Shown here: positions 57,801-64,000 of the stretch, piece by piece | Layout: every line of letters begins with the position of its first letter | How positions within the stretch are numbered: the stretch's first letter is position 1 | NCBI GenBank assembly: GCA_001939145.1 | Contig: LSRX01000666.1 | Span: 1-64,000, forward strand | Source of the DNA: Symbiodinium microadriaticum | Taxonomy: Eukaryota; Sar; Dinophyceae; Suessiales; Symbiodiniaceae | Length of the DNA: 64,000 bases | Reading direction: 5' to 3' | The notes under the pieces: model-generated | Databases searched by the model: none | What the model saw: the letters and a program-made list of their open reading frames with translations, nothing else | What the model was told of the DNA's origin: nothing | Translations under genes and position numbers: made by a program

Positions 57801-57865
57801 GGCATGGCCGAGCCAGCAAAGGGATCGGCCGATCCAGACAGCGCATCCGCATGTATGTACACACG
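54810..57865. other. Spacer without recognised genes
   Basis: Open frames on both strands lack domains. A short telomere-like run (GGGGTTTAGGGTTTAG) lies at about 55555-55570. The 9-mer CATGATGTTG is repeated in tandem near 56970-56990. Confidence 0.45.
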
Positions 57866-57905
57866 TACATACATACATACATACATACATACATACATAC
57901 ATACA

Positions 57906-57937
<32 letters not shown>

Positions 57938-57954
57938 CATATATACATATATAC

Positions 57955-58043
<89 letters not shown>

Positions 58044-58079
58044 CATACATACATACATACATACATACACACACATACA
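57866..58079 (+). repeat. (CATA)n and (CATATA)n microsatellite
   Basis: ACAT/CATA tetramers (about 57866-57933), then ATACAT hexamers (to about 58038), then tetramers again. Tyr/Ile/His/Thr-rich frames across it are artefacts of the repeat. Confidence 0.97.
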
Positions 58080-61075
58080 GAATTCATCCATGTCGCATGC
58101 AGGCTGTGGAAAGGAGTTGTGCAAGCTTAAAGCATGATTGCTTTTTCCCGCGACTCCGAGGCCTCCGAAGCCGCGGCTTTGCTCCGGGAAGGGCCTCGCC
58201 CCTGCCTGAGCTGGAGAGGTCACTATGCCATGGCTTCATCCATGTACAGCTCAGGTGTGGCCCTCCTTAGATCTTTCCTGGGGAGAGGCCGGTTTCATCA
58301 GCAAGGGATATACGCAGTAGGTTTTGTGGCGACGGGCGCAGCAATTGCAGAATTTTTACATTGCAAACTCGTGCCCAGCCCTACATGCAAACCAGGGCCC
58401 TGCGAGCGCTGAAGCGCGACGAGTGTACCAGCTGCATTAAGTCCAGTAAGTAAGCGAAATGCTACCGAGCGCAGAACACTTCGAAACCGAAGAACGGCTC
58501 AGGCTGCGCAGCCTTCTTTGGCATCTCGTGAGGGCTCTATCCCGACTGATTTTGCCGCTGGCACGTCGCAGGCAAGGTCAGCTACCAGGCCCAGACACTA
58601 ACCCGCATGTTCAGTGACTCGAGGCGATGTGGGTGTCGCATCTTGCGCACGAGCGTGGGAACCTCGGAGAAACACCTTCCAATCCCTCAAGGCGGACTGC
58701 CAAGACAACTGTTGACAAACTGGCCTGACGTCGAAGGTTCGGGCACTGGTCGAGTGGGGAGCCCACTTCAAGATCGAGGACTCCTCCGTCGCGTGCTTAG
58801 AGGTCTTGTTCCATGCTGCGCCTTGTTTTGCAGTCTGCTGCCATCACTGCCAGCTTGAAGTTGAAGGTTCTGCTTCGATGGCATGTACATCCGCTCGTGC
58901 AGCCAGCCCCCCAAAACAGAGCTTGGTGGTCGGGGCCTCACGGTCATGCCGTGAATCGTGGTTTTCTTTGTTCAACCTCCGCCGAACCGAATCCACTGAG
59001 CCCGCTGACTTCACCGAGCCATTGGCGGTGTCACCTTCCCCTTCAAGCGCAAGGCGTGCTAAGATGTGCCCTGAACCCCGCTTTTGCTGCGTTTGCTCGC
59101 CGCGCTGAGAAAAACAGACCGTGCGAAGGATCTCTTCCCTCGTGCGCTCGTCTTCGACTCCGCTGGCCGCGTGGCTGCAGACACTCTTAGGAGTCTTAGG
59201 CCATAGCTCGTTGATGCGTGAACACACAATCACAAATTTGTATGCGAGCGGCTACGGCTTATTCCTCGCCTGCCTTTGTCCAGGTTGGACAGTCAAGGTG
59301 GGCGAGCGATTGGACCAGGCATGCTAGAGCTGTGCTTGGACTCTCTGCCAGGTTTTCAGCCAAGGCTTCGCACCCAGGCGCCGCTTCTGCGCTACAGGCA
59401 GTACTTGTAGTTGCCACTGTTGCAACGTCTAGACAACCCCCATCGGGTATAGTACAGACCACATGCAACCTCTCGTGCCCTGTTTCTTGCTTGCTATGAC
59501 GGACTGCTATCTCTATCTAGTCGCTAGCAAGCGCGTGGTGTGCCCCCCTGCAAACTTCGTAGTCACCGGGCGTCGCTGTTAGACTGTTAGTTTCAGGCCG
59601 TTTTTGAAAACGCCAGGTTTCTGAGTGTCAGCATACACTGACACTGGGTCAGTTCATCGAATCCTAATTTGCCACACTCTGAACCCTAAAACTCCACATG
59701 TCGGAAGCCCCTGCCAGGCCTGAAACTGCCAGCTTGAACTCGAGTTTCAAGCTGGGAGCATCCGACACGCGGGAGGCGACACGCCGGACCTCCACGTGTC
59801 TCCAAGTTTGCCAATTACTAGGAGTTGAATCTCTTTGCTGGAATTAAGATCGGCGCGAAGCGCCTTGCCCCAGTACTTTGGCTTTGGTACGTGAAGCGAA
59901 AAGCCAGCGGATGGACGCCTCAACTGCGCATGTGCCGTGATGGGCTTGGATCGAGCGGATGGTCTGGCTTGCTGCCGTCTTGAGCTTCAAGCCCCCGCAA
60001 CATTGACTTCAATCAACCACGAAAGAAGTTTTGCTGAACCTAAAGCAAGTATCTCAGCTGCAGGCTCGGAGGAGTTCACATAGAGTGGACATAGAGAGCA
60101 TGCGGCGTGACGGAGGAGAAACAAGTCCGCAAACAAGTGCCCAGACAGACATGGGTACATAAAGGAGAGACAAGATCTACCAGCCTGCGCTTGTGCGCCT
60201 TGTTTCCGTGTTTCTGCGCATGGCCAGACATGAAGCCCACCTCGAAGGAGACAGTTTCTTGTGTACGTGGGCGCGTCTGCCGAAGCAGTCAGTCCGTGCA
60301 GTGTCACAATCACCGCATATAGACACGTGGACAAGGTCCAGAGACAGATTCAGCAAACTGTCTGCCGTGAAGGCAGCTGACATCAGCTGCGACATCGTGC
60401 CTTATGAAAGTCGATTCGATAGCCTGCTGCGTCTCGCAAGTGTTTCATTGGACCAGAGACTGAGATCAGTATCATAGGCGAGCTGTGCACCATCTTTCCA
60501 TTGCAGGAGGTCAAAGTGAGGCACGACGCGATCCTGGCATTCTAGCAGGTTCTAGCATTGTTGAAGCATTGTATCTGGCTGACGAGGTACTGGACGTGCA
60601 AGCTGTGCGAGTACAGCAAAAACACGGAGGAGCTGCCGCAATGAGCGTTTGTCACGGTTTGCCGGCTTGCCTTTATCTCTGTCGGGGCTTCCCAGCATGT
60701 GTTCCAAGGTTTACCTATGTGAGAGTTCTTTCAGGAATTTTGCTATTTTGTTTTTGCACTCGCCAACCGACATGTGTCGAGGCTTGGCGGACTGCTAGCC
60801 AACATCTGTATCCACGGCTGATGCTTTCCCAGCATGTTGTTTCAGGGTTCAGAGGCTTAGGATTTACCTGAAGCATCCGCTTTGTTTTGGGCCTGAATGT
60901 TGTAGCAGCTGCAGCTAACAGCGCTACACAACATCTTCCCACCTAACATCTCCATCATCGTGCGTTGCGGGTGCCCAGCCCAGTCCATTTCGCCTTGCAG
61001 GGTTTGCAGGCTTGTTTGCCATCATTGATGTCGGGTTTTGGTAGCTACATACAGCTACGGGTTGACATCTTTTTC
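58080..61075. other. Spacer without recognised genes
   Basis: Several open frames of 70-130 codons on both strands, none with a recognisable motif or consistent splice junctions. A telomere-like CTGAACCCTAAAACT occurs near 59681. Confidence 0.4.
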
Positions 61076-61079
61076 CTCC

Positions 61080-61201
61080 ACTGCTACCGCCGCTACCACT
61101 GTCTCTACTCTTACTGCCACTGCTACTGCCAATCCTACCGCTGCTGCTCCTGCTCCCGCTGCTGTTGCTTCTGCTGCTGCTGCTGCCGCTGCTCCTGGCG
61201 G

Positions 61202-61260
<59 letters not shown>

Positions 61261-61265
61261 GCTAC
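61080..61265 (+). repeat. CTG/CCG-type triplets followed by (CTA)n
   Basis: Interrupted TGCTRC/CTGCTG triplets from about 61080 to 61200, then about twenty CTA triplets (61203-61260). Same composition and order as the array at 15.04-15.24 kb. Confidence 0.92.
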
Positions 61266-61781
61266 TGATACGACTGTCACAGTCACCATGGATCCCTTCA
61301 CAGTATCGCAACTGCTACCCCAGCCTTTCCAACAGTAAGTTGAAGGCTCAGTCAGACCTGTGCAGGATATGACTGAATGCAAGAACTGTGGCCGTCCACG
61401 TGGCTACCATCCAGAAAGGCCCGACTCTTGTCCGATGGATACACCTCAAACACCTGGGCCGGAAGCACCCTCGCTTTGAAAGAGATGCCGGAACCAGGTA
61501 TCAGCAGCGATTAAAGGAGATTCGCACATGGACCGAGGAGGCGCGACTCTTCTGGTCATATTGAGTTCCTGTTCTGCCTTCGCGTCACGACCATGTTTTG
61601 CAGTATTTGTTGAGTGGCTATTGTGTTTCAACCCCTCATCCGGTCACGAGATACGACGACGGGAGTCGCAAGCAACAGCGATGTCGTGGGCGCTTTATGG
61701 GTGTGCCTGCAACCGCACATCCTTTTTGGAGCTGAAAACGTCGATCTTAGATTCTGATAGGATCTACCCTGAACCCTAAAC

Positions 61782-62042
61782 NNNNNNNNNNNNNNNNNNN
61801 NNNNNNNNNNNNNNNNNNNNNNNNNNNNNNNNNNNNNNNNNNNNNNNNNNNNNNNNNNNNNNNNNNNNNNNNNNNNNNNNNNNNNNNNNNNNNNNNNNNN
61901 NNNNNNNNNNNNNNNNNNNNNNNNNNNNNNNNNNNNNNNNNNNNNNNNNNNNNNNNNNNNNNNNNNNNNNNNNNNNNNNNNNNNNNNNNNNNNNNNNNNN
62001 NNNNNNNNNNNNNNNNNNNNNNNNNNNNNNNNNNNNNNNNNN
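61782..62042. other. Assembly gap (261 undetermined bases)
   Basis: A run of N. The left flank ends in CCCTGAACCCTAAAC, a telomere-like word; the right flank starts directly in a CAG repeat. The true gap size and content are unknown. Confidence 0.99.
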
Positions 62043-62132
<90 letters not shown>

Positions 62133-62258
62133 GGTAGCACCCGACATAATCATAATCATACAAACAGTAAGTACTGACTCACATCGCTGGCAGGAGGTTT
62201 AGAGGGTTTAGGGCCAACATGTCAAAAGCACTGTTTGAGACAGTGTGGTTCACCCTGA
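62043..62258. repeat. (CAG)n plus 128-bp unit, first copy
   Basis: A pure CAG run (62043-62130) followed by a 128-bp segment (62131-62258) that is repeated at 62684-62811 with a single substitution. Confidence 0.95.
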
Positions 62259-62635
62259 AAGCTCTCCCCAGGGAGCCTTTCGTTTCAAGAGTCAGAACTT
62301 GTTCTGCCAGAAGGCTTAGGGGGTATGGGGGACCCCCCAACAGGTGGCCACTCCGGGCCCGTTTTTGCAGCCAATCCCCGTGCTATGCAGGGATTTAGGG
62401 GTGCCCCGGGCGGGGCCTTTTTTGGGCTCCAGCGGGTGGGTCCCGAAACGGCCCTCCAATGGAGAAACGTGTCCCCGATGATGCTCGTGATGCTTGCCTG
62501 GCGGCGCCCTATGATGCTCCTGATGCTCGCCAACGACCTGGTCCCGCCCGGCTGCAAAAGCAAATCCTCGTCGCGCCTGCACTTCGAGCTACACCCTCCA
62601 ACCTGGAGCTTTCGTTACCTCCCCGCGGGTTTCAA

Positions 62636-62811
62636 GTAGTAGTAGTAGTAGTAGTAGTAGTAGCAGCAGCAGCAGCAGCAGCAGTGGTAGCACCCGACAT
62701 AATCATAATCATACAAACAGTAAGTACTGACGCACATCGCTGGCAGGAGGTTTAGAGGGTTTAGGGCCAACATGTCAAAAGCACTGTTTGAGACAGTGTG
62801 GTTCACCCTGA
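62636..62811. repeat. (TAG)n(CAG)n plus 128-bp unit, second copy
   Basis: TAG triplets (about 62637-62662) and CAG triplets (to 62686), then the same 128-bp segment as at 62131-62258, differing only at one base (GACTCAC versus GACGCAC). The (TAG)n(CAG)n pair is the reverse complement of the CTG/CTA arrays elsewhere in the window. Confidence 0.95.
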
Positions 62812-62880
62812 TAGGTCTGGCGGATGTCGTGAACATAATGTAGCAACCGAATGTGGTTCCAGCCTGGTTTTGTCTTAGCT

Positions 62881-63165
62881 ATGATGGAGGACGAACCAGA
62901 AGAAGAGGGCGGAATCGTGGAGTATTGCGGCCTCATCGTAGGTCCGGTTCCCAGAAAATGGAGGTTTGCTCCGTGGCGGACAGGTACAGCAACGCGAGCG
63001 TCGTCCTTCCAAGGTCTGTTCATCCTTCTCCTTATCATTGCCATCCTGGTCTGGGCATACTACCAAGATCAGAAGGCCGTCGACAGGTCAATGCTTGCTA
63101 GGAGCGGGATGGTGAAGCGGGGCGAGAGCGAGAGTTCGCCTTCCCGGATCCCAGCTTGCGACTAA
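62881..63165 (+). CDS. Small single-pass membrane protein (unrecognised)
   Basis: ATG 62881 opens a 94-codon frame. It has an acidic N terminus ('MMEDEPEEEGGIVEYCG'), a basic patch ('PRKWRFAPWRTG'), one clear transmembrane segment ('GLFILLLIIAILVWAYY', about codons 49-65) and a basic Ser-rich tail ending at TAA 63163-63165. The ordered acidic, membrane and basic layout looks like real coding sequence. No family is recognised. A small intron inside the first half cannot be excluded. Confidence 0.5.
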   Translation: MMEDEPEEEGGIVEYCGLIVGPVPRKWRFAPWRTGTATRASSFQGLFILLLIIAILVWAYYQDQKAVDRSMLARSGMVKRGESESSPSRIPACD

Positions 63166-64000
63166 CTAGTTTCATCTTGTGTCGGAGCAGCTTCAACGAT
63201 GCTGGCCGCAGACGTAGACCCAAAAACAATTCTGTGATCTTTGTCGGGACTGGTCCATCTAATTGCATAGCGACAGTGCAGGAACATAGTGAACAGGGCT
63301 GGCAGGCCATCGACTGCTAGAGTGCTAGAATTCTTGGATCTCGCTGCAAGGTTCTAAGACACGACGAGCTGCCAGATGAGGAGTTGTAGTCCTGACTTCC
63401 GACTCCGGCCAAGTTCGCCTCCACCTCTGTGGCGACTAAGCATCACACCCGCATTCGAGTCAGAGGATCCTGGCTTGATGCAGAGACCTTCAACTGTCGC
63501 AGAGGTAGTTCCCTCTCGCTGCATGAAGAGGCGAAGCCTCGTGCAGAACAAGGGCCATAAGAGTCAACGAATCTTACGTCAACTCAGCCGACCCTTGCGG
63601 ATCAACAAGCACTCGACTACTCGACTTGTGCGTGCCTTTGTGTCGGTTCGCTCTGCTCAGAGTTTGGGGCATGTTCCTGCAACCCATTCTGACGCTTGAG
63701 AGGTACAGGGGCATGCTTCATGAATCAGTGTCGATTTTACTGAGACTTTGATTCGGTGGTAAGACTGCAGCATCTCACGAGGACAGCTTCGGAGTTTGGA
63801 AGCGCCCAGCACCGTTCGTGTGCATAACCTCCCTCGGCATCGAGTGCTCAACGGTTGCGATTGCAGATTAAGATGTGCGTGCATCACTTCCATCTTCGTA
63901 GATTCTTTTGGGGCGAAGCATAGCACAGCGGACAGATGTAACGCAAGCATGTCGTCAGTCTCCCTCCTAGTCGAGCGCCTACCTAGTCTTTGCTTGGCCT
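63166..64000. other. Right-end spacer
   Basis: I see no gene, repeat array or RNA gene that I can support. Confidence 0.5.

Noticed and set aside
57737..58270. Tyr/Ile/His-rich proteins in several frames
   Set aside because: They are translations of the CATA/CATATA microsatellite on both strands.
61628..62163. Minus-strand poly-Leu, poly-Cys or poly-Ala frames across the gap
   Set aside because: They consist of the CAG repeat and undetermined bases; no real coding evidence.

Overview
The window reads as nuclear DNA of a dinoflagellate. Three things say so. Recognisable genes are cut into many short exons by introns whose donors are mostly GC or GA rather than GT, nearly always with AG at the 3' end and a G opening the next exon. 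Degenerate copies of the dinoflagellate spliced leader (SL) are present. The genome texture is a mix of long introns, large simple-sequence arrays, TTTAGGG-like degenerate repeats and retroelements. The species cannot be named from this. Every well-supported gene lies on the + strand, so the window is one unidirectional gene block.

Layout. Positions 1-3740 are the 3' part of a retroelement polyprotein (open at the window edge) with a 2OG-Fe(II) dioxygenase-like motif set, a methyltransferase-like domain, reverse transcriptase and RNase H. Positions 5010-17546 form one 44-exon gene that joins a complete GAPDH (340 codons) in frame to a complete enolase (449 residues). I placed all 43 introns and every junction keeps frame. 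Its long introns hold a nested Cys/Trp-rich ORF (10137-10661) and a 4.9-kb load of LINE remnant, minisatellites and microsatellites (11478-16345). Positions 17.5-25.3 kb contain an SL relic (18996) and two weak gene candidates. Positions 25739-27047 encode a secreted-looking JmjC/cupin protein with an EF-hand tail and one frameshift.

Positions 28870-44680 hold an NVL/Rix7-type double AAA ATPase for ribosome biogenesis. Its first AAA domain is one 1.4-kb exon; its second is split into many small exons after an 11.5-kb intron. That intron contains what looks like an entire second multi-exon gene on the same strand (30950-42003), which itself carries a 4.2-kb ACAGAGAG satellite in one of its introns. 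Further right are a MORN-repeat protein (48.2-50.3 kb), a compact ATX1-type copper chaperone (52335-53387), a coiled-coil protein (53.7-54.8 kb), simple repeats, a 261-bp assembly gap with duplicated flanks (61.8-62.8 kb) and a small one-pass membrane protein (62881-63165).

The genes do not form a single pathway. GAPDH and enolase are linked glycolytic enzymes; NVL acts in 60S ribosome assembly and ATX1 in copper delivery. The most notable items are the writer-plus-eraser-like domain pairing in the retroelement, the fully resolved GAPDH-enolase fusion gene, and the gene nested inside the NVL intron.
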